Notes under the pieces: model-generated | Seen by the model: the letters and a program-made list of their open reading frames with translations, nothing else | What the model was told of the DNA's origin: nothing | Databases searched by the model: none | From: Neonectria sp. B-13 | Lineage: Eukaryota; Ascomycota; Sordariomycetes; Hypocreales; Nectriaceae | Direction of reading: 5' to 3' | Length of the DNA stretch: 64,000 nt | Assembly (NCBI GenBank): GCA_002682825.1 | Contig: NOKP01000004.1 | Span: 637,711-701,710, forward strand | Part shown: positions 46,767 through 57,609 of the stretch, piece by piece | How the letters are laid out: the number at the start of each line of letters is the position of its first letter | Position numbering within the stretch: the stretch's first letter is position 1 | Translations under genes and position numbers: made by a program

Positions 46767-46857
46767 TGGACAAACAGGGAATCGAACCCTGGACCACTCC
46801 CAGATATCGAAAGACGAATCTTGCTAAGGGAGTATTATACCACTAAACCATTCGCCC
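46767..46857 (-). tRNA. tRNA-Ala(AGC): tRNA-Ala (anticodon AGC) with 19-nt intron
   Basis: On the minus strand a full cloverleaf can be folded. The acceptor stem GGGCGAA pairs with TTTGTCC, discriminator A. The anticodon stem CTCCC/GGGAG flanks a loop reading TTAGCA-intron-T. The T-arm is CAGGG-TTCGATT-CCCTG. The intron of 19 nt sits after position 37, the standard place. The G3:U70 wobble pair, the major alanine identity element, is present. The D-arm (GTTTAGTGGTATAAT) looks more like eukaryotic tRNA-Gly and has one mismatch in its stem. Ala is supported by anticodon and G3:U70. Confidence 0.82.
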
Positions 46858-47587
46858 GGTTATTGATACATTTCGTTGCGCAAATTAGGTATACTATAGT
46901 AGTGCTGGCTTGGAGGGCTAGGGCAGACGAGAGACGGAGACTAACAACGGCGAGTCCCACCACCACATGCAGGTGGATGCTACCCTGGGGTCATGGAGAC
47001 TGGGGTTGTAGGAGTAGGGATTGGTTGCGACAAGTCGGGAGAGAATGTTTAAATCGAGCATTGAATGGAATTTGGTATAAACTCCTGGAAGACAGAGAAA
47101 GAGATGTCATGTTGTTTACGTGAGTGAGGGAGGGTTGGTGTCTGACTATCAATACCTAGTTGACGAGCAAGACACTGAGGGGCCGCCACCATAGGTAGTT
47201 AATCGACTCAACCAACATGCAAACAATCAAGCGGATCATAAATGCATGGAATCTACCGTACAGCCAACCTATGCAACTCGGCTCATTAATACTAGACTGC
47301 TTAACATGAAAGCTGCAAAATTGTGTTGGGTCGCCTTGCCATGTGTTGAAAAGGGTACCTTGTCATTCCCCCACTCTGCATGACATGACGGAGCTCCCCC
47401 TCGACCCGCTCAGGGACGGGAGGCGGATCCCTCTCCACTTTCCCATCTCCAACCACCGCCAACACCAACCAACACCTTCGAAATACACATATATACACGC
47501 ATACACGCACCTCACGAACAAGCATCCGCACGCAGGCATTCACCCTCTCTCACAACGAGACGCTTGTATCTCCACCCCTCCTCCAAA
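46858..47587. other. upstream region of gtr1
   Basis: 730 bp between the tRNA and the gtr1 start. It holds the gtr1 promoter and a C-rich leader near 47370-47587. No other gene seen. Confidence 0.55.
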
Positions 47588-48723
47588 ATGGCGTCCTACA
47601 TCGACACCCCCCTCGCCGAACCGCCCCAGGCCCCCGCCGCCGAGATCATCAGCGAGGTCAAGAAGCCCAAGAAGAAAAAGGTGCTGCTCATGGGCAAGTC
47701 GGGCTCCGGCAAGTCCAGCATGCGCAGCATTATCTTCAGCAACTACATCGCCCGCGATACCCGCCGCCTGTGAGTTGGCCCCTTTCTCTCCCTGTTCTCC
47801 CCCATGCTGAATGGTTCTTTCGCAGCGGCGCCACCATCGACATCGACCTCTCCCACGTCAAGTTCCTCGGAAACCTCACCCTCAACCTCTGGGACTGCGG
47901 CGGCCAGGAGGCCTTCATGGAAAATTACCTCTCCCAGCAGCGCGTCCACGTCTTCTCCAATGTCGGCGTCCTCATCTACGTCTTCGATATCGAGTCGCGC
48001 GACGTCGACCGCGACCTGGCCACCTACGTCTCCATCCTCTCCGCCCTCCTGCAGTTCTCCCCCTCCGCCAAAATCTACATCCTCATCCACAAGATGGATC
48101 TCGTCGTTCCCACCGCCCGCGAGACTGTCTACGACGATCGCATCCGTCTGGTCCGCCATCGCACCTTCGAGTACGCAAATTCGGTCGGCATCGCCCCCTC
48201 CTCCATCGAGCTCACCCCCTTCGCTACCTCCATTTGGGACCAGAGTCTCTACAAGGCATGGGCCTCCATTATCCACGACCTCGTCCCTAACCTGGCCGTC
48301 ATCGAGCGCAACCTCGCAAACCTCGGCCTCGCCATCGAGGCCGAGGAGCTACTCCTCTTCGAACGTACTTCCTTCCTTGCCGTTTCCTCATGGACCTCCC
48401 CCGAGGGAAATCGTAACCCCACCGAGGATCGCCTCGAGCGCATGTCCAACATCATGAAGCACTTCAAACAGAGCATTTCCCGCTTCACCGGTACCCCTCG
48501 CAACGCAGAGCAGTTCATCCGCATGGAGCACAAGGCCGGCATGCGTTTCAGCCTCTTCATCCTCAAGTTCACTACAAACACCTACCTCATGGTTGTCCTG
48601 CCCCCCGGCGAGGCCCGCTTCAACGCTGCCATGCTGAACTGCCAAATTGCCATCGAGCACTTCAGATTCCTCGATGGGCCCGTTACCCAGGTGGTTGCTC
48701 ACGCTTCGGGGCAATCAAGCTAA
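47588..48723 (+). CDS. gtr1: Rag-family GTPase Gtr1 (EGO/TORC1 pathway)
   Basis: Exons 47588-47769 and 47826-48723 give 359 residues. The G domain is clear: P-loop [15 protein letters not shown], the switch I region [13 protein letters not shown], switch [19 protein letters not shown] and the G4-like HKMDLV. A C-terminal roadblock-type region follows ([20 protein letters not shown]... [20 protein letters not shown]). Gtr1/RagA pairs with Gtr2/RagC on the vacuole and signals amino-acid sufficiency to TORC1. Sequence matches the whole expected length. The intron lies directly before the switch I segment. Confidence 0.95.
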
Positions 48724-49173
48724 AAGGTGGAAGGAAAAGGGACCGGAATTGAAGAAAAGCGCGTGCGGGAATTGAGCCCGAGAGAGAAAGATTAATGGTT
48801 GTTTAACACGGATTTTGTTCTTGGGCGTTGGGGTGTCGAGATACCACTTTTTCAAGGTGATGAGCGGCGTTGGCAAAAGTATCATTTGGATATTTAGATG
48901 AGCTACTACAAAGCAGCTGCACGGCAAAAGTGCCATGCAATGATAGAAAGCGTATTCACGAGGAGTCGATCCATTGCCGCCTTCACATAGCACGCACTGA
49001 CGCAGTGTTGAAAGGGGTGAACATTCCTATGGACCATCTATCGTGATTTTGTCGTGCCTACGTGAGCAGCTAGCCACTTCCAGTTTGTCTTCGTTCTATC
49101 AAATTCACTCCCGGACAATGGATGCGTTGAGCCCTCCTGTCCGTCTGACGCCAACCCATAAACCGGAACCTGA
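48724..49173. other. convergent 3' flanks of gtr1 and shp1
   Basis: 450-bp tail-to-tail spacer. No coding signal on either strand. Confidence 0.6.
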
Positions 49174-50578
49174 TTAAGTCCATTTGACCACGGCCGTACC
49201 GCCCTTCTTGAACTCGGCCATCTCTCCCAGCACTAGGCTACGGTCGGTGTGTTCCTTGTTCGGGAACGTCGTAGCCAGCACCCACGGCCGCGTCCGAGTG
49301 TCTGCGGATGCCCCTTGAACGAAGCCGTACACGTCGTCAATGGTGTGGGTAGTGTTGAAGCGCGCAGGTAGGCGAGTCCCATCGGGCATCTGGATGCGGA
49401 TCATGATGGCTGGCTGGGAGCTGTCCACCGTCGGAGCCGCACCGGAGCTAGAGGATCCCGTAGCTGCAGTTGTCGAAGTGGAGACGGCGGCGTCTAGAGA
49501 GATGGAGGCGTCGTTTCCGTCACCAGGCACAGGGCTTCCCAGACGTCGACCGGAGCCCCCAAATGGTCGGTACTGTTTGGGCTGAGGGGTATAGGGCGTA
49601 TCGTGTTGGTGAAGCTTCACATCGACCGGCTGGTCATGCTGCACATTCATAAGATGGAGGGGCGCGCGTCCGGACCGGATCATTTGCAAATCGACCTGGT
49701 TGGCTGGGTCGTCGAAACGGCGGAGTTCTCCATCGTCGATGCTGAATCCATCCTGCCAGATATGAAGGACACGCTCCTGTGCCTGCGCATTAGCAGGCCG
49801 AGCAGCTCCTTGCGGGTCTGGGATGCTTCGGCTTTCAACGCCATCACCACCAAGGGTGTTGCCGGAGCCGTGGAAGCGTGATGGCTGGGAAGGACCAGCC
49901 TCGGGATCGGTGTCTTGGCCTTTGGCATTTCTGTTCGTCGTTAGAAGGGTTCTAGACAGGGATATCCATGAGGACTAAGGACTCACGCTCGGGCCTTGGC
50001 CAGAATGTCGCTGATGATTTTCTTGGGACCGCCGTCCTGGTTGTTGGGATCCTGCACCGCCAAGGCCGACTTCTCACCACCTGCAAAAAGGTTGCCCCGT
50101 CCATCGTCATCGTCATCGCCATCGAAGTCGTCATCGTCGTCATCGTCGTCGTCGTGATGATGCGAGCTACCTCCGAGAGACCCAAGGGTGGCGATGCCCT
50201 TCTTCTTCTGATGTTTCGCGGGCTTGCGGGCTGTCCGACTGCTGGAACTAGATTCGGGTGCTGGTCGGCCATCGAGGGTCCGCGGACCGGTATAGTTGTC
50301 GGGCGCAACCTGAGACTGAGAGCTTTGCTCTCCTCCACGCTCGGTCGCTGCGGGTCCTTCGTCGGCATCCTCGAACCAAGAAGTGCATGCAGCGGTCATG
50401 TCCCAGTGGTGAGCTTCGAGGTACTGGGTTGCCTAGCTCTCGGAGTCAGTGGTGGTTTCGCGTTTAGGGTTTGGGCCAATCGAGGGGACAGAGGAAAGAG
50501 ACTTACCTCCTCTGGGGATGAATTGCACATGGCAACGAACTGGGCGACCTTGGCCGCGGATTCATCTGAGTCGGCCAT
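49174..50578 (-). CDS. shp1: Cdc48/p97 cofactor Shp1 (p47, UBX family)
   Basis: Exons 50578-50507, 50432-49987 and 49930-49174 give 424 residues. A UBA-like N-terminus (QFVAMCNSSPEEATQYLEAH) binds ubiquitin. A disordered centre has an Asp run (about 118-135). The SEP domain follows (VLHIWQDGFSIDDGELRRFD ... MIRSGRAPLHLM) and the C-terminal UBX domain (IMIRIQMPDGTRLPARFN ... TTFPNKEHTD), which contacts the Cdc48 N-domain. The protein recruits Cdc48 to membrane fusion, autophagy and ubiquitin-dependent turnover. The domain set and length match fungal Shp1. The start codon region is divergent from mim1, separated by 715 bp. Confidence 0.95.
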
Positions 50579-51293
50579 CTTGGAGGGAGTGGGAGGCGGG
50601 GTATTCTGGATAGGTTGCCGGGAAGGTAGAAGTTACAAAAGACGAGGTCTGAACGCAGTCAAGCGCAGAGGCGGTCGCAATTTGTTTGGGGGAAATGTGT
50701 TGCACACGCTGGCTGTAAAAGGACAAACAGATCGTGGGAATGTGTGTTGGTGTGAGGATGAAATGTGGTTGTTGGACGTTAAGAGGTGGTCGGCCAGCTA
50801 CGTAGTAGGCAGCTCGTCGCCTCGTCAGCTACTACTAAGCTCCGGTTGCTAAATAAAGTGGGATGGTCATCGGTACGTACCTCGAACCTTCCACCAGCAG
50901 GCAGCCCCACAATGGAAGGCTTCAGCTTAACCTCCCATTAGTGGCGGTGGCGGTGGTGGCGCATGCAGAACGCTCAGATATTGAACATTGGCAGTGGCTG
51001 TTGGGCTGCACCCCACCGGAACAGCGATCCACCGAAGCCCCGGTCACAACCACCCTCCAACCTTACGTAAGGAACCTGGGGACAGCGACAAGCTAGACCG
51101 GGTCCCAACCGAGTCGTCAACACCATCCTCGGCCGCTCGTCGAAGCTTGGCGCTCATCTTCTCGCAAATCCGCAGCCCGGTGGATTTCAACCCATCGACC
51201 TCCGCGCCATTCCGCCAAACACCCCGCTCAACCCTCCGCGTCGCATCTACTCTCGCTCCTCCCCTCCTCCCAGCCAACACACAAACCGCCTCG
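50579..51293. promoter_or_regulatory. shared divergent promoter of shp1 and mim1
   Basis: 715 bp between divergent start codons, with an ATG-poor, C/T-rich run before mim1. No distinct binding motif assigned. Confidence 0.5.
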
Positions 51294-51791
51294 ATGGCCT
51301 CCGACGAGCCGCTGAACCACCTGTCCGAGTCCGGCGTCACTATTCGCTCCGACAGCGAGATGTACTCGGGAGCTGAAGAGCTGTCATCTCCGCCATCCTC
51401 CAACTCGCCCATCATTCTCTACAAGCCCCCGACTGTGTGGTCCCTGGTCCGGGGCGCCGCTATCAACTTGCTATTGCCCTTCATCAACGGCATGATGCTC
51501 GGATTCGGAGAGCTGTTTGCCCATGAGGCTGCGTTTAGGCTAGGATGGGGAGGTACCAAGGTGGGTTGTTCTCGCTTGCGCTTCTTGACGTTCATATGGA
51601 TTCGGAAGCCTGATTGAAGCGCTGATGTTCACAACGACGTCAACTGTTCGATGTTTGGGACCCGCACTAACAGTTCCTAGGTCTTCCCCCTCTCCCGACG
51701 GAGAGCCCACCCCATCGGGCCGGGCATTGAGCTTCAGGATCGGTCATACATTCCTCGACCGTCGCTCAGCGACATTGCGAGTATGGAATGA
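51294..51791 (+). CDS. mim1: mitochondrial import protein Mim1 (TOM13)
   Basis: Exons 51294-51560 and 51681-51791 (120-nt intron) give 125 residues. The conserved core VWSLVRGAAINLLLPFINGM continues into MLGFGELFAHEAAFRLGWGG, which forms the single outer-membrane helix with its GxxxG-like packing. The N-terminal half is acidic and disordered. Mim1 forms the MIM complex that inserts helical proteins into the mitochondrial outer membrane and helps TOM assembly (established knowledge). Sequence and size match fungal Mim1. It is followed by oxa1, another mitochondrial insertase. Confidence 0.92.
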
Positions 51792-52332
51792 CTATCTGCC
51801 TGGGATTGAATCGGATATAGCCTCCTCCCGGGAATATCTACTCGGAGGGCGTGGAAACGCCACTTAAATCCCAAGAAACTTATCAGCATCTCCAACTACA
51901 TATGCGTTCCGCCTGTTCCAAAGATTACATAAAGGGAAAAATGGGGGAATTCAAGACATGGATACAGTATGGACCATGGCATATGTAACGGGCTACATCA
52001 TTTAGACGGGAACTGGGGGTTCGGCGATGATTGCATGCTCCGTTGTAAATATGGCCTCAACAGGGCGAGGTTGTGCAAACGCAACCTTTTAATCTGCGCT
52101 CATTGCAAGCTGCTATGCATTATTACTGCAACCTCTGTCTCCCTTGAAGAGTCCTGTGCCCTTCTATGATGCGCAACTGGTTGACCAGAGCTTTCCGGGG
52201 GACCGACCACGGACGCCGGGGCCGAGATTTAGCCGCCGCTCGCTCAGACATCGTACCAAAAAAAATATCCCACTTGTCGCGCTCCAGCGCTCATCCTTAA
52301 CCTCGCCCACCACATCCACCCACGCCGCCGCC
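51792..52332. other. mim1-oxa1 intergenic region
   Basis: 541 bp with mim1 3' flank and oxa1 promoter. No coding signal. Confidence 0.6.
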
Positions 52333-53929
52333 ATGCTACCCAGCAGAGGAATTGTGCGCTCCCTGCCCTCAGGGGCGTTCCAGAGGCAACTCGCCAGCCA
52401 ATCCGTGCGTCAAGTCTGCAATTCGCTTCCGCAATTGCTCCTCGCTTCCACCCCCTCCACCCGGCTTGCTGACTCTGGTGTAGATCTCAAGGACTATTCC
52501 CCGACGACTCGGAGATGGCCGCCAATTCGGAACTGCCCTGAAGAACCCTCGCGCTGCTCTGATGGCTGGCTCGCGGGTCGGTGTGAGATGCGTTGCGGCG
52601 CCCGCTGTGTTGGGTGGTGTTAGAACCCTATCGCTCTGGGGTTATGGAATTTATGGAAAGAAGAAGACGGAGACTCCCGCTGTCGACGCTGTGGAAACGA
52701 CGACGACGACACCTGTTGCATCCGAAATCCCCGTGGAACCGACCGTGGTCGATACTCCAGTGGCCGCCGAAGTCTTGGCCACGCCCGCCGAGACCGTTGC
52801 CACTACCCCCACCCTCCCCTCCGACCTCGACCTCGCCTCTATCGCCGACCTGGGCAGCGCCAACATCCTCAACATGCCCGAGGGCCTGGGCTTTCTGTCC
52901 GCCATCGGCCTCGACTACGGCTGGGGCCCTACCTCGGTGATGCAGTGGGTGCTCGAACACGTGCATGTCTGGGGCGGCATTGGCTGGGGTGGCTCCATCA
53001 TCGCGACGGCCCTAATCCTGCGCGCCGTCATGTTCTACCCACAGATCCGCAGTCTGCGCTTCAACGCCGCCATGAACCTGATGCGCCAGGACCCCCGCGG
53101 CAAGGAGGCCATGGAGCTTGTCAAGAAGGGCTACTCGACGGGCGACCGCGAGATTCTCCAGAAGGGCCAGTTTCTTAACAAGATGGTCCGCGAGCAGTAC
53201 GGCGCCTACAACTCGGGCATGCTGTGGTCTTTCCTGCAGATTCCTTTCAGTTTCGGTCTGTTCCGAATCATCGGCGGCATGTCCAACATCCCCGTGCCCT
53301 CCCTGGAGACGAGCGGCTACCTCTGGTTCACTGACCTGACCGTCTCGGACCCCTTCTTCATCCTGCCCGCTCTGGGCTCCGGTCTCCTGTTTGGAGCTAT
53401 GATGGTAAGCATCCATTCCCCGGCCTGAACCCCTTATCTCTTGAATCCCCACTCTAACAATCCTCCCCAGGTTAACTCTAAGTACGCCCCTGCGAGCCAG
53501 AAGGCGATGATGAAGAAGATGATGTGGGTATTTGGCACTGTCGGCTTCATCGGTACCACCTTCCTCTCCGCCGGTGTCAACCTCATGATGGTCTCAACCG
53601 GTTTCGCCACCCTCCTCCAGGCCCTGATCCTCAACAACGAGACCGTCCGCCGCATCGTTGGCCTGCCCATCCTCGAGGTGCAGGAGGTTAAGTACGAGGC
53701 TCCCCGCCCGTCTAGCCCCGGTATCACCGGTCTCCGCGAGCGCCTCACCAACAACCTCAACGACATGAAGAAGGGTGTCACCGACCAGGTCGGCAGCTAC
53801 ACCGGCAACTACGCCGGCACCGAGGCGGAGCGCGCCGAGAAGAAGCGCAAGGAGACGATGGCGAAGCTCGAGGACATGCGGAGGCAGCTTGAGCGCGACG
53901 AGTTCCAGAAGAAGTACAAGGGCCAGTAA
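52333..53929 (+). CDS. oxa1: mitochondrial inner-membrane insertase Oxa1
   Basis: Exons 52333-52404, 52484-53404 and 53471-53929 give 483 residues. The N-terminus (MLPSRGIVRSLPSGAFQR) is Arg/Ser-rich and lacks acids, as in a mitochondrial presequence, and the first intron (GTGCGT...GCTGAC...GTGTAG) follows it. YidC/Oxa1 family segments appear in order: a first helix GGIGWGGSIIATALILRA, the RSLRFNAAMNLMRQDPRG loop, WSFLQIPFSFGLFRII and FGTVGFIGTTFLSAGVNLMM, with the basic ribosome-binding coiled coil at the C-terminus (EAERAEKKRKETMAKLEDMR). Oxa1 inserts mitochondrially encoded and conservatively sorted proteins into the inner membrane. Placement next to mim1 is notable. Confidence 0.94.
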
Positions 53930-54747
53930 AGCACAACACCCCAAACTGTACCCTTTTTCTGAGCCAGCGATGACACGACCAAGGAGAATTGTGAGGTTTT
54001 GCATGAAGAAGCGAGGAGAAACCAAAAGCGGCGGCAGCTGTTGCATAAGCCTGTGTAAATATAGTGAGCGGGTGGGCAAAAGCGATGGGGAACGAACAAG
54101 CCGGATTTCTTGGAAAGCATCTCCCCGCTCCGGAGTGGACGGGGGTTTCATTGTACAATTAGAGAGGCATGGGGATTGGGGAAGCAGAGAAACAGCTCCC
54201 CTTTGGCGCGAGATATGATGTTGGATGTACAGGTGTACAATGTAATAGACCTGGGATCTCCCATCCTCAAAGATCACATCCAAGCCCACATCGTTTTACA
54301 GTGATTCTTGTGGTGGGGTTGCAATGGAAGTGGTGGGTAGGTAGAAATCTCGTTGATAGTTCAAAGCTTGGGAGTCAAAACGTCACTCGCAAAATACACC
54401 CTGTATGAGCATGGACAACTCCAATTGATCCAAACCGCAAACACCTCCCAATCCGCGACTTGCTTGCAGGTCTCCATTATCGGAACTAGCCTGATATCGT
54501 GGGCCCCTTGCCGCCCTTGCTGTGCCACTTTTGAGGCCCCCGTTTTCCCATCCGGGGCCTCGGGGGCGTAAGGAATATATGTCTGAAATGCTTCATGGTG
54601 CTTTCGCAAGGAAGATAAAAAGCGTTGCCTCCTCCGCCGTACCAGTACAATAGCCTTCTGCCTTTACTCTATTATGATGTCCTCGCGTTCCATCATGACT
54701 CTTTCTTCAATCCCCCCCCATCTCACACCCTTTCATTGTGTTAAACA
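53930..54747. other. convergent 3' flanks of oxa1 and urc4
   Basis: 818-bp tail-to-tail spacer. Small frames here have no recognisable content. Confidence 0.6.
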
Positions 54748-56655
54748 TTAGAAGACGGTTCCGTCGCTTTCAATCAGAATCGGGGCCTCCTTGGTATTAG
54801 GCCGGTTAATCTCGGCAATTTCACGACCGCCCTGTTGACTGTTAGCTCATTGCACCGATAATAAACGCGGGGTTTGGGAAGATCTTACCCTCCAGCTACC
54901 AGCTTCCAACAACTGCGCCAAGGTCAACTCGTGACCGGCCAGGTCCGGCTTGAGCGCCTTGTTCACCTCCAAAGCAAGCCTGTCTAGGAAACCAACCGTG
55001 ACGCCTCTCCACTCGACGATGACATCGTCACTTGGCTCAAACATGGGCGCAACCTCAACGCCACTAGCACCCGTGCGGCGGCACCAATCGGTGTAATTCT
55101 GAAGGCCGCGCTCGGCATCGTCCTTCTTCAGCGTCAGGACGCCAAGATCGACAAAAAGGCCGCCGTTTCGGTACTCGGGCAGGCCGGTGAGCAGCTCAGT
55201 GCCAGCAAAGTGCATTTTCAACAGGGACTGCATGGGCTGCATCAGTGAGTACGTAAGCCACTGTGTGAGCTTGTGAAAGGGAAGGATGGACTCCCAGGCG
55301 GCGGCGTTGGTGTTGTTGGGAAAGGCGGAGATTTTAGCGGAACCCCCCGGCTGAGGCATAGACTGGCATGGCCAGGCATCGCCCAGAGAGACGCCGTTGA
55401 TGGCAGTTCGGGATTGGGGCCAGATAGGGGCAAGACCGGTCATCAAGACGTTCCAGAGAACGGGGAGAGGGACGATAAGCATCGAGGAAGCCTGAGTCGA
55501 GGGATGGCCAAGGAGATGGTCTAAGGCGCATTAGCACGCGGGAAGACTAAATTCGTAGAGTTCCGGGCTGGACTCACCAATCATGTTTCCGGGCCGGCCA
55601 TCAGGGCCAAAGTAGTCGGTCTTGTCGCGGAGAGCGCCAGCTAATCGAGCCAGCATTTGGGCACGACCCTCGAGGCCAGCCATCTCGTTACCGGGCCTCG
55701 ACTGGAGACTGGCGGTAAGTTGCTGTAGGGTCAAATCCTGTAAACCTTCCTTGTCGACCTGAAACTTGTTGCTGGGGTTTCCAGAAAACAATCCCTTAAG
55801 ATGAGTCAGCTGTTGTGTGCGAGTCAGAGAGGGCGCTAGCCAGTAACTTACAGCCTTGAACATCTCCAAACTCGCCACGGCGATACCCTCTGATCGTCGG
55901 TAAATACGCCCATTTTCGTTGCTCTTGTACGACCAGGAAGTACCCGCTCCGGCGTCTAGCAAGACACTGATAAGGAACAAATCAATGAGGCGACGACACC
56001 GCTCAGTGTTGTCGATAGTGTCAGGCCAGGTGGACAGGAGCTGGGCAATACGGTCTCGACCGCCGACAGCGAAATGTTGGTATCTACCGTGAGGAGGAAT
56101 GCTGGTGAATGGGGCATCGTAATCTCTCTGTAGGCGCAATGGTCAGCGGCAATACTCGTCTCCGATCTGGGAGCAGCCAAAGCTGTGAGTGGCTTCGGGC
56201 CGAGAAATCCACGGGCTCTCGCGTCATGTACGCGAGCCGCGCAAACAAGAACAATGTTCAGAACGTACCTTGATAATGCCGGACACGAAAGTCACGACAT
56301 CGGGGAACTTGTTCATGTCGACATCAAAGTGGCGGAGATCATTGCGAATGGCCTTGTCGGTGATGATCTTGCTGCGCTCTCTCACAGCACCCAGGCTTCG
56401 CAGGTAGCCAGCAGGGTCCAGTTGAGGGTCTGGAGGTCGAGGAAGGTCGATCTTGGGGAGCTTGACAGGCGACAGGGGCGTCAATGGGGTGCCCGGCGAC
56501 GTGCTGGTGGCGGAGGAGCGGTTGAGCGGGTTGCGCCCGGCGCCGGGAGGCGACCTGAGGCTGGAGGAATGCGAGTTGATGCTGGCATTGGACTGGATGG
56601 TGTTGATGGCGGGCTCGGCCTTCGGGGCCTTCTCTTTGCGAGAGAAGAGGCCCAT
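54748..56655 (-). CDS. urc4: uracil catabolism protein Urc4/Urg3 (DUF1688)
   Basis: Exons 56655-56269, 56127-55852, 55794-55578, 55520-54889 and 54831-54748 give 531 residues. After a basic/Ser-rich N-terminus (about 1-80) the DUF1688 signature begins with PAGYLRSLGAVRERSKII and HFDVDMNKFPDVVTFVSGII, continues with RDYDAPFTSIPPHGRYQHF and LISVLLDAGAGTSWSY, and ends near GGREIAEINRPNT. Family members (Urc4 in Lachancea, urg3 in fission yeast) belong to the URC pyrimidine-degradation pathway; the reaction itself is not established. The 57-nt second intron is in frame. The ATG chosen begins the MGLFSRKEK segment. Upstream is a purine-rich leader. Confidence 0.9.
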
Positions 56656-57443
56656 CGTGATTAAGCAGGAGGTGGTGTTTGGAGGTTGTAGTGGTGTTGT
56701 ATTGTTTCTGGGCTGGTAATGCGAGGCGCTTCGACGAGGGAGCGAGGTGGGGCTCAGAGTTCGGACGAGACGATGAGACGAGGGACGGGACGACGGGCGA
56801 GAGAACGAGCGACGAGCAGTCGAGACGAAGCGGGTAAGCAAGCAGTCGGCGTAGAAAAGAGGCGAAGGCTCTGGGTTAGAATAGGACAAAATAGCACGGG
56901 GGAAGAGAATTGTTCTCGAGCCAACGATGCAAGGGGGAAGAGGGAGGAGAGACGGGAGCGAGCGATTGGAGTTCCTTTGTCGGGGGGCCTGGGGGGGAGA
57001 CTTAAGCCTCGAGACAGGCAGAGAGAGAGACGGGCGAGGCAGGCACAAGCATGGGCAAAGCAAGCACAGGAGACAGACCAGAGAGGGAGAAAGTGAGAGA
57101 GAGAGAGACGAGACGGACGAGGACGAAAGCGAACGAGGCGTCAGGGGGGAGGACCCTCGACTCCTCTGCGGGGGTTGAAGCTAGGCCCAACAGTGGCCCA
57201 GGCGATGGTTAGGGAGGCGCCCGAGCGTCGTTTAGGCCCCCTGGAGTAGGTAGCCTTGGAGGAGGTAGCCCTGGAGTAGGCAGACTAGGTACCTACCTTA
57301 CCTGCTAGGCGTGGTGGAAGTGGTGCACTGGTGGGCGTAGCAAGGCCCGGCCAACGGGGGGTGGTTCGGTGGGCGATCACGTCCAGGGATGATGGCTGAC
57401 GGGCTGCTGGCGGGTTGGCGGGCTGTTTAGCGGGTTGTCCAGT

Positions 57444-57520
57444 GGTCTGTGGTCTGTGGTCCGTGGTCCGTGGTCTGTGGTCTGTGGTCTGTGGTCTATG
57501 GTCTGTGTTCTGTGGTGCGT
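57444..57520. repeat. 7-bp minisatellite, GGTCTGT x 11
   Basis: Eleven head-to-tail 7-mers: mostly GGTCTGT, with GGTCCGT, GGTCTAT, GTTCTGT and GGTGCGT variants. It is followed by TTCG tetranucleotides at 57596-57609. Confidence 0.92.
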
Positions 57521-57595
57521 TGCTTGGTCTGGTCGCAGCTTGGTGGCTGGCCTGCAATTGTTGGTTGATCAAGGTCCCCGTCACGTCGTTCGCTC

Positions 57596-57609
57596 GTTCG
57601 TTCGTTCGT
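57596..57609. repeat. (TTCG)n tetranucleotide tract
   Basis: Short run of TTCG units, slightly interrupted on both sides. Confidence 0.75.

Noticed and set aside
57240..57300. AGGTACCT/CCTAGGTA-like palindromes here and near 14037, 14108, 20675, 40500, 44935 and 62660
   Set aside because: Short KpnI-like motifs seen repeatedly, but the count was not compared with expectation and no constant spacing or orientation was evident.
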